In this document: positions 11,414-23,902 of the stretch, in pieces | Layout of the letters: the number at the start of each line of letters is the position of its first letter | Numbering within the stretch: position 1 is the stretch's first letter | Assembly (NCBI GenBank): GCA_025677815.1 | Contig: JAIXMP010000001.1 | Span: forward strand, 1,674,001-1,738,000 | Direction of reading: 5' to 3' | Source of the DNA: Phascolomyces articulosus | Lineage: Eukaryota; Mucoromycota; Mucoromycetes; Mucorales; Lichtheimiaceae | DNA length: 64,000 nt | Position numbers and translations under genes: made by a program | The notes under the pieces: generated by a model | Told to the model about the DNA's origin: nothing | The model's input: only the letters and a program-made list of their open reading frames with translations | Databases searched by the model: none

Positions 11414-12886
11414 ATGATTGGACCCGATATTCCAAAACATTTACTTGAAAAGAAAAAACAGCAACAGCAAGAACAACAATCCGTAATCGAATTGGATGAG
11501 GCGGATGCTGATGAAGAAGTAGTCCAAGACGTTGTACGTGACAATGATTCAGTTGGACCTTCCATTCCACCTGAATTATTAGCCAAGCGACGACAAGAAC
11601 GATCTCAAGTAGAAGAAGAGCCAGCTGCAGTTGCCGCTACTGAAGAAGGAGACGAGGATCCTGATGCTTTTGCACCAGCATTACCCCCAGATCTATTGGA
11701 AGCACGAAAACAACAAAAAGCAGAAAAGAGCAACAATGATACTAGTAGTAGCAGTGGCAGTGGAAGAAGAAGGCGTGCTCCAGCTGGCCCCGCTTTACCA
11801 TCACGTTATGACAATGATGATGATGAGTATGTGGTGGGCCCAAGCCTACCAACGAACTATAATCCAGAACAGGTAAAGATTTTATCAGTGGACGTAAAAA
11901 AAAAAAAAAAAGAGAGAGAAAAAGTAGAATTGTGGAGGTTAATGGTGGGGCTATATTATCTACACATGGGCTATTTAGGATGCTGTACGCTCTGCTGTGC
12001 AAGATATTGAAGAGCGAGCAAAACGAAGTAAAGAAGCAATGGAGGCTGTAAGTTTATTATTATTATTATTATTAACAATAAGTTGATCCATCGAGTGGGT
12101 GTGCATTGACATATTCTATTTTTTTTTATTCTTAAGGAAAAATCGGGCGCAACAAGTGAAAAAAAAGTTGAACGACCAGAATGGATGTTACTTCCACCAG
12201 AGGTTGATTTTTTACGCGGTGGTAATATATACATAGAGGAAGAGAGGCTGTGTGTGTGTTCATATCGAAAAAGAGAATAGATGGAATTTCAAGATACTGA
12301 TACATTCTTTTGTTTCAAAATGTAAAATCTATATTATAGCCGATTCATCACGATCTCGAGGTTTCAGTTCAAGTAACTTGACAGAGAAAGAAAAAGATCG
12401 CAGCGTATGGACGGATACACCAGCAGATAAAGAACGAAGACGTAATTTGAAACGAAAACAGGCTGAAGAAGAAGCAAAGGCTGGTCCTTCTTTACCACCA
12501 CCCAAATATTCAAGACATGAACAAGAACTTAAGCAAAACATTAGCCAACACAATGTATGAAGAAAAAAAGAAGAGAGCAATAAGATACATCCATTTGCTA
12601 CATTTGAGGAGGGAAAAAAAGAAGAGACAAGTTGATTGTTTTTATTATTATTTTTAATTTATAGATGATGGAACGACCCAAGTCGTTAGTGGAATTACAC
12701 AGAGAACAAGGACGTAAAAACAGAAAGAAAGAAACAGAGGATGTGGCAAGTCGACCTTTTGATCGTGAAAAAGATTTATTGAATGGACCCAAGAAAGGCA
12801 TGGATAAACGACAAAAGCAAGAATTACTAAAGAGTGCGCGCGAATTAGGAGGAAGATTTGGTTCTGGAAGTAGTTCTTTCTTGTAA
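11414..12886 (+). CDS. GPALPP-motif / DUF3752 protein
   Basis: Five exons: 11414-11872, 11979-12047, 12137-12221, 12340-12554 and 12665-12886, giving 349 residues. Six copies of a short GPxxP motif are visible (IGPDIPKHLL, VGPSIPPELL, FAPALPPDLL, AGPALPSRY, VGPSLPTNY, AGPSLPPPKY), separated by charged linkers. The C-terminal half (PEWMLLPPEVDFLR, VWTDTPADKERR, RPKSLVELHREQ, then RPFDREKDLL) is the conserved DUF3752 region shared with human GPALPP1. The family is nuclear and lacks a firmly assigned biochemical role. The ATG at 11414 is chosen because the first motif starts right after it and the open frame further upstream is hydrophobic and unrelated. Donor choice at the third exon could shift by 3 nt. 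The gene converges on the SDR gene with 127 bp between stops. Confidence 0.85.
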
Positions 12887-13013
12887 AAAAAAAAAAAAAA
12901 AAACTGTATATACATAGCGCAATTTCTCTCTCCATCTATCTACCCTTATCATCGTGTTTTTTTTGTTACATTTGAAATATGGATTTGATATACATATATG
13001 ATTACATAAGTGT

Positions 13014-14357
13014 TTACCAAGCAACAAGGCCACCATCTAGATTTCGAAAGGGGAAAATTCAAAAGAAAGTGATGAGCACGCGAAATCATATGTATAAAAA
13101 AAGAAAGAAACTTACCAATCAAAACATCAGTACAGGTTTGGAATGAACTGGCATCCGAAGCAAGATAAACTGCGGGTCGTGCAATTTCAGCAGGTGTTCC
13201 CATACGTGCCATAGGAGTTGCATGAGCAAAATAGGCTAATGAATCTTTATCTGATGGAGCAATAGGTGTAACAATATTACCAGGCGATAAACTGTTGACA
13301 CGAATATTATATTGTGCCCATTCTACACCTAATGCTTTTGCCATATGGACAACGGCTCCTTTGGAGATACAATAATGAATCAATCCTGGTTGCGCGTCGG
13401 GTCGATTAATGACATGAGCAGAGATAGAACCAATAAGGATAATGGAACCGGCAATTTTATGCTTAACCATATTTCTATTAACAAGTCGTTATTACATAAG
13501 CAAAAAAGAAAAGACACTATAACTTCTACTTCTTCCATGGACAATTACTTACCTTGCAGCAGCTTGTGCCGTATAAAATGTACCATCCACATTGACATTC
13601 ATGACCTTGCGCCAAGTTTCAGGTGTATGATCCAATGCTGGTTTGTATTCGGCAATACCAGCACAGCTCACTTGAACATGAATAGGACCCAAACCATCAT
13701 CAATTGAATCGTAGATAGTTTGTACCTAATATAAAAAAAAAACCAAACGAACAACCACGTGTTTATACATATACTTTTATAACAATTAAAATTTTTTTCT
13801 TTCCCTCCTACTCCATTGACTCCAATAATACCACTCCTGCTCAGCTTTACTTCTTTATCCCTCCTCCCTCCCTCTCTTCCCCCCTCCAACTACTTCTTCT
13901 CCCCCAAATCACCCTTTTTTCTTCGGACTACTTCTCCTATATATGTTTCCAACTACGACAACAGCAATAAAGTTTATTCCATGCTCTCCTTTGTATGTAA
14001 TTATTTACATACCTCATCATAATCACTGATATCCAAATGATAATATTTAAATGTAGTGGATGGAAATTCTTTGGATAATGATTCGACAGTTTCTGTACCA
14101 AGCTCGTCACGGATATCAATCATAGCAATTTTAGATGCGCCTGCTTGAGCAAAGCCTCGAACAATACCACTTCCAATGCCTCGAACACCTCCTGTTACTA
14201 TAATATTTTGTTCTATTTGTCTTAATTGCTGGTCCATGTATTGTTCTGTTTTTTGGAAATAATAAAACAAGATGAATTGCCTACCTACACATGTCTTTCC
14301 TTCAAGACGAAAAGCTTCATGGCTTGTATTTTTATCACTACCATTAATTATAGTCAT
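13014..14357 (-). CDS. Short-chain dehydrogenase/reductase (sorbose/mannitol dehydrogenase-like)
   Basis: Five exons on the minus strand: 14285-14357, 14013-14212, 13553-13725, 13116-13474 and 13014-13036, giving 275 residues. The Rossmann motif VTGGVRGIGSGIVRGFAQAG binds NAD(P). The active site shows Ser in GSISAHV and Tyr/Lys in HYCISKGA. The end DGGLVAW is typical of classical SDRs. Resemblance is to fungal sorbose reductase/mannitol dehydrogenase-type enzymes, but the substrate is inferred only. The second acceptor has two possibilities (14212 or 14245). The first gives a 72-bp intron and is preferred over a 39-bp one. The third intron (13726-14012) is long for this locus at 287 bp and holds a G-run cluster on the coding strand. 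Confidence 0.87.
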
Positions 14358-15047
14358 TTTTTACTAAGGTATATAGTTTTCTTTATAATGAGAAAAAAAT
14401 TGAGAGAAAGAAAAAGAAAAAAAAAAGATGATTATCATGGCTTGATGTTATATTTGCGCTGTATTTAGCATGAAACTTAATGAGTGGACAACTTTAACCG
14501 CCAAAAAAAAAAATTCTCATGGATTCCGGGTTTAGGAGAATTTTGCATTTATAACAACCCGAATTCACCGTGGTAATCCCCATCAAATTCCGTAGTTTCC
14601 AGTATATTATACATGTGTTGCCGTCCAAAATTGCATACCCGTCTGACTTAATCCCGTTCAACTTCAACAAGTCAGTTTCGACTAGTCCATCGTGATGTAA
14701 ACACAAAGATACTGGAACACTTTTCAAAAAATAAATATTTTTTTTTAACTTGCTCCTTTCCCCTGTTTCCTTGATAAAAAAAAGTCCAGAAACGATGTAA
14801 AATATGGCAAATGCTGTTTGGCTTACTAAGGGACGTTTTGATGTAGTCGAAATTAACTTTTAAGTCAGGCGGGTATGTAATTTGTACGGCAACATATGAA
14901 AGAATATTTATACAATATCTGATAAAATGAACTGTAAAGCAAAAAATTATTATATAATATGTACGTAGAATGTAAGGAAACACAACAATGAACAAAATAG
15001 TATACAAATTAACACTGGAAAATAAATAAGAACAATTAAAAAAGCAA
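14358..15047. other. Intergenic between SDR and protease genes
   Basis: 690 bp. The part 14520-14700 is less AT-rich than its surroundings, with an open minus-strand frame (14494-14727) of about 77 codons that shows no family motif. It could be a fragment of an older element. The remainder is AT-rich. Confidence 0.4.
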
Positions 15048-17023
15048 TTATATAATTTCATAATCCTCATCTTGCTGCTGCTGTTGTTCATGATGATTAG
15101 TTTTGATAGATGCTACGTTTTTGAAAGGCATGGGCGGTAAATCGATTGTTATAGCTGGCGTTTGTTCTCCAGTTTTTAAATCCATTTGTAGCCGGTCCTT
15201 CCTTGGTTTTACATAAAAATGTAGCCATGCCATCCATGTTGTATGTACCAACCCACCAATGCAAGCCATGGCAATCAATCCCATGGATAATACACATATA
15301 AATTGGGAACCGGGACTCACCGAAGCAGTATGAGACATAGAAGAACTATCACCTAACATTATGGTTCTACTATTAGAGGGTAATAATCCACCATCGATAC
15401 TTTTATATCTTGATAAATGAGAAGAAAAGGTACCATCCTCCCTGTTCAAGGACAGTAACGTATCGACATCTTTGGCGGAAGAAGATTGACAACAAATATT
15501 GGGATCAGCATCTGCAAATCCTAAACGCCCAGCACCTCGGTCCCATATGGTTGTTTTGCCACGCATTAATGTATTTCCCAATATAGTGCCTGCCATGTGT
15601 GTACCACCGCCGTGTGAAAGTCCAGTCCAACTAATATTAATCCATGCGGGTGACGATGTTTGACCTTCATTTTCTAATATAGGATGTACTTTGACTAGAT
15701 TTTCAAGTGGAATATAAATCAATTGACCACCTAATGAAACAGAAACAGTGGTACGGGTATCAATTTTGACAGCACGCGTCGGCAGCGTCAATTGAGCATG
15801 GTCCAGCCAAAAGGCACGTTCATATTCAGGCGATATAAAGGCGCGATCAAATAAAATAACATTACTTTTCCATAATGCTCTTAAAAATCGCTGTAAATTC
15901 TATAACAAGAAAAAAATGCTTGTTATTATTTGAAAAAAAAGAATCAAATAAAAACAAGTCTTCCTTTCTTTTTTTTTTTACCTCGGTACTAAGAACAATA
16001 TCATTTGTTCCCGTGTCCACAATAGTTCTTGGTGTATTCAAATTGTCGTCCATTTCAATCATTTGATCATTAATAAAGAACCCATCAATCGATACTTCAT
16101 AATAATGACTATGAATCAACGGAACCCAAATAATTGGCGAACGAACGAAACGACTTGCATAACCTCCTAACCAGAAATGACCCACGTTTCCATTTGAACA
16201 AATCGATGTGGATAATGATGATGCTTCTGCAGTTGATAATTGTTGATGTCCATGTTCCTGTTCCAATAGTAATGCGGTAAGACTTTTTTCTTGGTCTTCT
16301 TGTTCAGAAATCGAGGCACTGACCGAATCAAAACCAAGATCTCCATCTGATGTTGATATGACACTTAAACCATAAGAAGAGAGGGGATCCACGGATGACT
16401 TTGGGCATAATTGAAAGGAAAATGAATTAGGCATATGTAATTGATGTCGTGCTGAGTCAATCAATGTTTCTGATGATAATGCACGGTTCAAATAACGAGA
16501 ATGATGTGGACGTGTTTGTAGTTCTGGATAAGCCAAGCCCCAAAGTCCTTGATTCTGTGGACATCCTGGAACAAAAAAATGGTTACTCTTAGTAATGACA
16601 TCAACGCGTGCAAGAACTGATTTATCTTGTTGTAATTCCACTATTTGACCAGTAGCATAACCATGCCAAGAAGCGCGCGTCTTTGCATTCCCATAGCGAG
16701 CACTAACACGATTCAATAATGCTTCAGAATGGACAGACAAATAAGGTTTTTGAACAAATGTACAGTTGATACTATTACAATGATCGGATATAACAGCAGT
16801 ATTGGAGGATCCAGTATCCAGAATAAGGTTCATCTGAAACATGGTTTTTATTTGTACATATATAAGTTAAGAGCTTTTTTATAAAGTTAGTAAAATATCC
16901 AATAAGAATGTTATTTACCTTGGTGGATCCAACTTGAAGTTTTACATGATAATCACATTCTGGATATCCAAAAACATCAAAATGAGCTGTTAATGCAGAG
17001 GATGGCGATGATGATGATGGCAT
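15048..17023 (-). CDS. Membrane-anchored pepsin-family protease, beta-secretase (BACE)-like
   Basis: Three exons on the minus strand: 16919-17023, 15982-16833 and 15048-15899, giving 602 residues. This is an A1-family aspartic protease with both active-site motifs present: Asp41 in LILDTGSSN and Asp308 in TIVDTGTND. The middle block FFVPGCPQNQGLWGLAYPEL and the block HYYEVSIDGFFINDQ followed by the second Asp resemble animal BACE more than secreted fungal pepsins. After the catalytic domain there is one hydrophobic segment (about 519-549, GSQFICVLSMGLIAMACIGG onward) and a 53-residue tail rich in Gln and acids, consistent with a type I membrane topology. Odd: no signal peptide or propeptide is visible before the fold. 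The frame upstream of the ATG at 17023 has no other ATG, so an unseen upstream exon is possible. Confidence 0.87.
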
Positions 17024-17400
17024 TTTTGAAAAAAATAAAAAGGTTTCAGAACATAACAAAAAAGGGAGTCAATAAATCCATTCACGATTTTGGATTAAAG
17101 ATAAATGCTTTTTAAATAAAATGTCATATTTCTATCATTCATAATATGTTCCGGACATGTTTGTTTATTTTTTTATTGTAAAAGACACGCGGATACTTTA
17201 TTATTATTATTAATATTATCCATTTGTATTATTAGAAATAAACATTTGACACAATGGTCAATGCTAATAACAATATACAATTTGTTATAGTAGAGTTCTT
17301 TTCGAGCTCTTTTTTTTAAAGAATAATCTTCATTACTTGTCCTTTCCAAACCTTTTTTTTTTTAATTGTGTGAAAAGAAACAACAACAATAATAATCATT
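17024..17400. promoter_or_regulatory. Shared divergent promoter, protease and GH5 genes
   Basis: 377 bp between opposite start codons with ATT/TTA repeats near 17200 and a poly-T run near 17360. Position is the only evidence. A missing first exon of the protease gene could also lie here. Confidence 0.45.
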
Positions 17401-19185
17401 ATGGCAAAACACTTGAAATCCATTTTTAAAAAAATTGAACATATGGGTGGTCCTGATCCACTCCCACCTTCCAGTAATATCCCACCACCACCCCAGTTTG
17501 ATGCATTTGACCCGGTGGTCAGTGAAGTGTATCGTCACCGTAAGCAAGTGGGTGTGAATCTCGGTTGTTTATTTTGCCTCGAAGGTTGGCTGGCACCTCC
17601 TTCATTGAAATCAAGTGGAATACGTCATGATTGGGATTCAGAGATTGATTATCTCGAAGCATGTGAATCGCGTGAAATCGCACGCGATTCATTGGAACAA
17701 CATTGGAAAAGTTATATAACCGAACAAGATTTTGAATATTTGGCTAGTACCGGAATCAATGCGGTTCGGCTTCCAATTGGATATTGGGCTGCAGCTGACC
17801 AAGAGGATCTTACTGGCCCATTTAAAAAATTTCAAGGCGTTTATGATGCTGCCTGGAATTATTTCCTTATTGTTATTCATAATGCAGCGAAATATAATAT
17901 TGGTGTACTAGTAGATCTTCATGGAGCGCCAGGTAAATCAAAATTCTCTTAATATGGATTGATTTGTATGATTAGAAAAGAACGAGAGAAAGAGTTTATT
18001 TTGTTTGTTTATCTGTTTGTTTGGAAATGATATCATTTTTATTATTATTGTTGGCAGAATACTAATATATTTGATGTTAAATAATAAATAAACTCTCTTA
18101 TATCTTTTTACCATATATGAATAATACTACTAGGTGGTCAAAATTGTGATAGTCATAGTGGTGCATCCAGTGGACAAGCTCAACTTTTCACAATGCTTGG
18201 ATCCCATAATCAATCCATTACACTCAAAGTGTTACTCAAATTGGCTACTACTTTGGCACCTATCAATAACGTGATTGGACTAGAATTATTGAACGAACCC
18301 CAAGATGATGCTTCATTACCAGGCTTTTATTTGGATGTAATACGTAACATCCGTCAAGCCACACCTAATATTCGATTACCCATCTATATTGGTGATGCAT
18401 GGAACGTAGATAAATACAGTGAATTTCTTGCCAAACATCAAGCAGAACTGGACTTTTGCGTTCTCGACACTCATCAATATTTTTGTCACATGCCTGCCGA
18501 TCACGCCAAAACTGCCGAACAACATACCAAACATTTAACTACGGGATTGAAATCCAAACTAAGTACTGCCTCCCAACGCATTCGAGGGAACATGGTCGTG
18601 GGAGAATGGTCGGTTGTATTGAATGGGAAATCCATCCCCAAAGGACAACATGATGGGCAAGTCATGAAAGAATTTGGCTGTGCGGAAATGCAAGTGTGGA
18701 ATGAAACATGTGCGGGCCAATTCTATTGGACTTACAAAACAGCCGATGATGGATGGTATTGGAGCTTCATATATTGTATCAAGAATAATATCATGCCCCA
18801 ACCTGTGCCTGGAGGTGGATTTATTACACAACAAAATGAACATGTGATTCAATCTATTCAAGAACAAAAAGAATCATCCTTGAATGGGGCTTTCAACAGT
18901 CATGTTAATTATTGGTCCCAACAAAAGAATCAACATGTTGTCGATAACGCATGGCGTTTTCAGGAAGGTTTTCGAACTGGCTATGATGTGGCACTACGAT
19001 TTATTCAAGGGTTCAAGTCTCATGTTGGATTTATTGGACAACTGGCACATGAATATGCACAGCAACATTGTAATCAGGATCAAAATAAGCAAGATGCTTC
19101 TGCGAATGCATGGCAGTTTGAGCATGGCTTTTCACAAGCAATTGGGACTGTCAACAAAGCATTAAAACAAGCAGGCATGATATAA
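17401..19185 (+). CDS. GH5 exo-beta-1,3-glucanase-like protein with C-terminal extension
   Basis: Two exons (17401-17932 and 18134-19185) give 527 residues. The glycoside hydrolase family 5 signature is visible: GVNLG near the N-terminus, VRLPIGYW, VDLHGAPGGQN, acid/base Glu232 in LELLNEP, DTHQYF, and nucleophile Glu335 in VVGEWSVVL. Such enzymes release glucose from beta-1,3-glucan or hydrolyse related glucosides. There is no signal peptide (MAKHLKSIFKKIEHMGG), so the protein is probably intracellular and may act on steryl- or ceramide-linked glucosides instead. This is inferred. About 100 residues after the barrel (from about 425) form a Gln/His/Asn-rich helical extension with repeated AWRFQEGF and AWQFEHGF motifs, not part of the GH5 fold. 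Confidence 0.87.
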
Positions 19186-22100
19186 AAAAAATAGCCGTAA
19201 TAGTATATATACGGGGAAAAAAACGAGCTCGAGTCATTTGACCTTATATCAACCATTATCCATGAATTATATAGAGTTTCGCATAGTTTTTTTTCTCTCT
19301 CTCCATTTTATCCTATTGGTTATCAATTATTCTCTGAATCTACATATTATATGAACAATCAATTTCTTAGAAGCATAAAAAGATATTTGTTCTTATTATA
19401 TTATTATGGACAACTACGTATATTCTAACTAAAAAGGAAAACCTAAATTGTTAAACGTGCAGTGAGAGTTAAAAAAAGTATTACATCAAAGTATAAACAT
19501 TACATGCATGATTGAAAAAGAATCCCATAGGTATATATTCTTCGTGTTGGTAATTCTGAAAACATGGACCGCACGATGATGTCCACACATCATCGCTTGT
19601 CATTTTTTTTTAAAAAAAAAATTGATGCAATATTGAAATGACATAAAGTGTACTCATTTATTTTAGCTTTTATTGTCATGCTTCTTTTGTTATCGTCGTG
19701 ATATACTCTGCATGCTGGATGGATGATTATGCCTCGTACTCTATACATTAAACATCACTTATTCTATACTTACATACATCACACGTATGTAAATGGAAAT
19801 AAAACTTATATAATTGAAACAGGTACTATTCCGTGCTGTATGGTTTAGAGAATCCGTATTTGAAAGGCCATAACAGATTATAGTTAGTATTAATAATAAA
19901 CCTGGGCTTTTTCTATAATATCAGACCAATGTATCATTATAGATTTTATGCGAACGATCATTGAAAGATTGAGTTATTATATTATAATCGTATTGCTATT
20001 AGTAGTATAAAGTAATGATCATGATCCTGACATAATTTTTTTCTTTTTCGTACGAAGAGGGAGGTGGGAAATAAAACCGCAGAAATGGATACCATCATTA
20101 ATCAAGTTCATTCTAATTTGTGCACTATTGGAGAACATGAATTTAGAATATACAAGACACAAAGAATGTTATAGTTTTATTGTTAAAAAAGTTCAATCAG
20201 TGATGAAAAGATGATCGACTACTATTTTTTTTTCAATAGATTAAGGAGTAGCGTATTCATGCTGATGACAAATATACTATATGAACAAAGTTACAGTGGG
20301 GTAATTTATATATATATATATATATATACTTGATGAGTCTTTAACTATTATATAATAGTACGAACCTGTTACTATTACAAATAAATTATTATGGAGAAAA
20401 TAATAAAATATTCTGGCTTAGTAAATTTTAATCGTAAAAGCGATCATGATAAAGAAGAAGAAAACACAATGTAGTAAAGTTTATTATACTTTTTTCAAAA
20501 CAAGGATACTACTCTTTTATCATTCTCTCTCCTTGTAGTGATTTAGCACCATCTATACTACTTTTCTTTTCTTCTTTTTAACAAAATAAAAATCCCTTAA
20601 ACTAAACTAAAATTGATCTTGAAATAAAGACCGACAATGAAAAGACTCGCTCTTTTGTTGTTTTTGTTTTTTCCATGATAACATGCATATATTATTATTT
20701 ATTGGTATCGCTATAATTATGATTAAGAGCAAGTTTTTAGAACAATTAAGGGATAGTCAATGATAATAACAATAGTAAAAAGAATCACTCACATATATTC
20801 CTCCATATGACAACAGTTATAATATACGATAACAACATCAAGGCACCTCCTCGTCATAATCTCATGTCAAATACAAAACATCATCCTTGTTGATATGTAA
20901 ATAATAGGATAAATGACTTCATTTACTGCTAAGCAATCGGAATTGACAACAGCGTGTTCTTTTTAGATCATTGCTACAATATAGCTAGTTTACTTTTGAT
21001 AATCACCCTTTATTTTGAGGGAAGATCGGAATGGGGGGTTGATTATTGGTTTAGAAGATGAGAGGAGAAAAGGAAATATTTAAGAGCCATAATAATAATA
21101 ATAATAAATATCACCAAAGGAGTAGGTATATATATATATATGTATAATCATATAGTAAAACAAGTTCCCTCCAATACACCTCCCCTCCTCTCCCCACCCG
21201 ACCCCTTTTGTTGGGTTTACTTTTTTTTATATTTATACTATATACTGATTATGTTTCTTTGTTGATTGTCCGTGCTTTTTTTTTAGGAATAAGTAGTAGT
21301 AGTTGTAAAGTAGTAGAAAATGAGATCAACCATTTGAGATAGTATGAATTTAAAAGTGATAGAAAATACATGTTTATGAGCTATTATGTATAATGATAAC
21401 TGTTGTATTCAATATGACTAAATGTACATCATTTATAAAGTTTATTCTAATCCATGAAAAAGAAAATGTATGTTTGACATGGTTGTCAAGACTAACCTGA
21501 AATCATGCGGGAAAAGAAAACTTTGTGTTCTGAATGTGCATAAATGTATAATAATAAATAAGAACGAAAAGGTAATCATAATAAAAATGATAATACGTAA
21601 TGGGCTTGTGCTTGCTGTTTTCTTAACCTTCTTATACTCTATAAACTCCTTTGGAAAAGGGAACTATTTTCAATTCAATCAAAACAGTATTCATAGTAGT
21701 AGATACACCATTTATCTGCATTCTAACTTTACTATTAGTAGTAGCTTAATAACAACAAAAAAAAATCATAATAAAAAAGTTGAAATATGTATTTTGTTCT
21801 CCTCAAACCAGACACTGTAAATGACTATGTAGCCAAAAAAAAAATCAGGGAATTTTTTTTCCTCCCCAAATTTTTTGAACTTGGATTCTTTTGCTGCAAA
21901 AACCAGTTTTATAGTTTTATTCCCCTATAAAAGATTTTATTTTCTATTATGCCTTTGCAGTAGCACTATCGGAACATAGAGAGGATCTATAGAGAGAGAG
22001 AATGAGTATTTGATTTTCATTTTTATTGTTCAAAAAGAAAATAATATAGATTAGGCTCTACCTACTTGCATCTATTTTATTATAACAAGTTGTTAAAATT

Positions 22101-23068
22101 ATTTCATTTCAATAAAATTTTCTTTTTATGAATACAGATTGCATAAGAACAATCAGTCTTCTTTATTATTGTTTTGCATAGTGATTTAATCCACACGATA
22201 TAATATTTTCACTTTCCTTAGAAACTGCATTTGGACCATATACTATCATATTTGCCGCAGGGTGAAATAGTTTTTTTTTTTTTTGTCGTCAACTAAAAAA
22301 AAATGACGTGCACTTATAGTGGCAAATGAGTAGGAGCTCAGGTGTTCTTGTAGATATAAATATCTTTTTTTAAGAGAGAGAATACAGAAAGGGTATAATC
22401 GAAGAAGGAGGAGGTAAAGGTGGTGGTAGATTGAAGGGATTTTGGAGTGAAAATAAAAAGAAGGGAGAGAGAGAAGAAGAAGAGTAATGAGTAGTAGTAT
22501 TTACTAGTAGCACTTAGTACCACTACAGCTACTAGTAATGATATTGGATAAAGACGAAAAGAAAAAAGAGAACGGTGGTGGCTGCAAGGGAGGAAAGAAG
22601 AAGAAGATATGGAGCGAAGGAGAGAGAGAGGGTGATTTTTAGTATTACTATATAAGGGGCTGAGAAAAAAAGTTCGTGCGGAAAAAATGGTGGCCACAGA
22701 TGATGAAAAACTCCTTTCAAAACTCGCTAATAATTTACTTATACATTTTACTTGCTTTTGCTATTTGGAATACTGCTTGGTTGTGCTCCTGTGATTTGGT
22801 TTAAGTTTCCCCCTTCTGTCCCCCCAATTTTTCCGCATCGTCCTTCCAAAATAAGTGTCACTGCTTGCCATCTTTGATATAAATAGTCCCATCATTGTAC
22901 TTGTAATTTTTTTTCTTTATTTATATCTATTTAATCAGAGTCATCGTACTTTTTTTTTCTTTACCGTTGTCATTACACTTTTTTCTAATTTATTTATCTT
23001 TTATTATTAATAATACTAATCATAATAATATTTTAATATTATCGTCATCATTATTATTATCTATCAAC
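19186..23068. other. Long intergenic stretch, no gene recognised
   Basis: Nearly 3.9 kb of AT-rich sequence with a TA run near 20310-20330, a TA run near 21130, an A/T palindrome (poly-T into poly-A) near 19603-19620, and a purine-rich tract at 22370-22690 that creates spurious minus-strand open frames. No domain or splice-linked coding pattern was seen. The part nearest 23068 is pyrimidine-rich and likely holds the promoter and leader of the TLC gene. Confidence 0.55.
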
Positions 23069-23902
23069 ATGGCTCTTTCACATCACGAATTGACCGTTAC
23101 AGAAGTATTTCAACAACCTATTGTTCCAATTTCATTCGCCGTTAGCATGACAGGATTAAGTGCTTTCTTCTTTGGATGCATTTATTCTGGTCTTGCAAAA
23201 AATGAAAAGCAAATTAGTTGGTTACTTACATTTGCTAGCAGCTTAGTTTGTACACTTATTTCTGTCCCTTGTTTCATCCAATTCTGGCTCTCAGGATGGA
23301 ATATTCGTATGTTAGGCATTGAATCTACGTGGCATACTGCAAGCGTCTGTTTCTTTATCTCATATTTGATTTTGGATTTATCTTTTGGTTCCATTTATTA
23401 TCGTCGTCGTATTACTTTCTTGACCGGATGGTTCCATCATACGCTTTATATTTTCTTCCTCTTATGGTTCTTGCGAATGCGTACAGCTTCCTTCTTCTGC
23501 ACTGCTGCTATCCTCGAACTCCCTACTCTTATCCTCGCTGCAGGATCTTTAAGCAAAGCATGGCGGTGTGACTTTTTATTTGCTTCCACTTTCTTCTTCC
23601 TTCGATTGGTCCTTCATGCATGGATGATTGTCCAATTAAAACACCATCATCGTGTGGAATCTTTATGGATTGTAGCTGTGGTTGTATATCCTTTACATTT
23701 GTATTGGTTTAATGGTATGTAATCTCTTTTCATATATGTATATTTGCCTCACATGCTACATAGAATAATGACTTATATATTTTTATCATCATGTATAGGT
23801 ATCATCAACCAACAAATCAGGAACCACCCAAAGGCTGTGCAGCAAGTCGCCATATTTTTGGATTCAAAGCATAGTTTCCTTGATAAGATCTTTACCGCTT
23901 AA
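23069..23902 (+). CDS. TLC-domain multi-pass membrane protein
   Basis: Two exons (23069-23714 and 23799-23902) give 249 residues. About seven hydrophobic segments cover most of the length. The block GWFHHTLYIFFLLWFLR matches the conserved His-rich core of the TRAM-LAG1-CLN8 (TLC) family, which includes ceramide synthases and TLCD/TMEM136-like lipid-related proteins. Ceramide synthase itself is unlikely: the protein is short and lacks the full Lag1 motif. The C-terminus (QQIRNHPKAVQQ onward) is soluble and basic. The ATG at 23069 follows an ATT/ATC-rich leader. The upstream in-frame residues are compositionally simple and were excluded. The substrate is unknown. Confidence 0.7.

Noticed and set aside
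16775..17059. Longer start of the protease at 17059
   Set aside because: The codon there is TTG, not ATG. The hydrophobic stretch it would add is too short for a convincing signal peptide.
19590..19625. Poly-T into poly-A palindrome as a terminator
   Set aside because: Same kind of A/T palindrome occurs inside an intron (7905-7926) and at 58119. It is more likely AT-rich background than a functional terminator.
21470..21820. 116-codon open frame with one hydrophobic segment
   Set aside because: AT-rich chance frame. No family pattern, no splice partner and no leader or promoter features that set it apart.
22338..22697. 119-codon minus-strand open frame rich in Ser, Leu and Phe
   Set aside because: It is the complement of a purine-rich tract just upstream of the TLC gene. 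The sequence is low complexity, with no motif, and is more likely promoter DNA.
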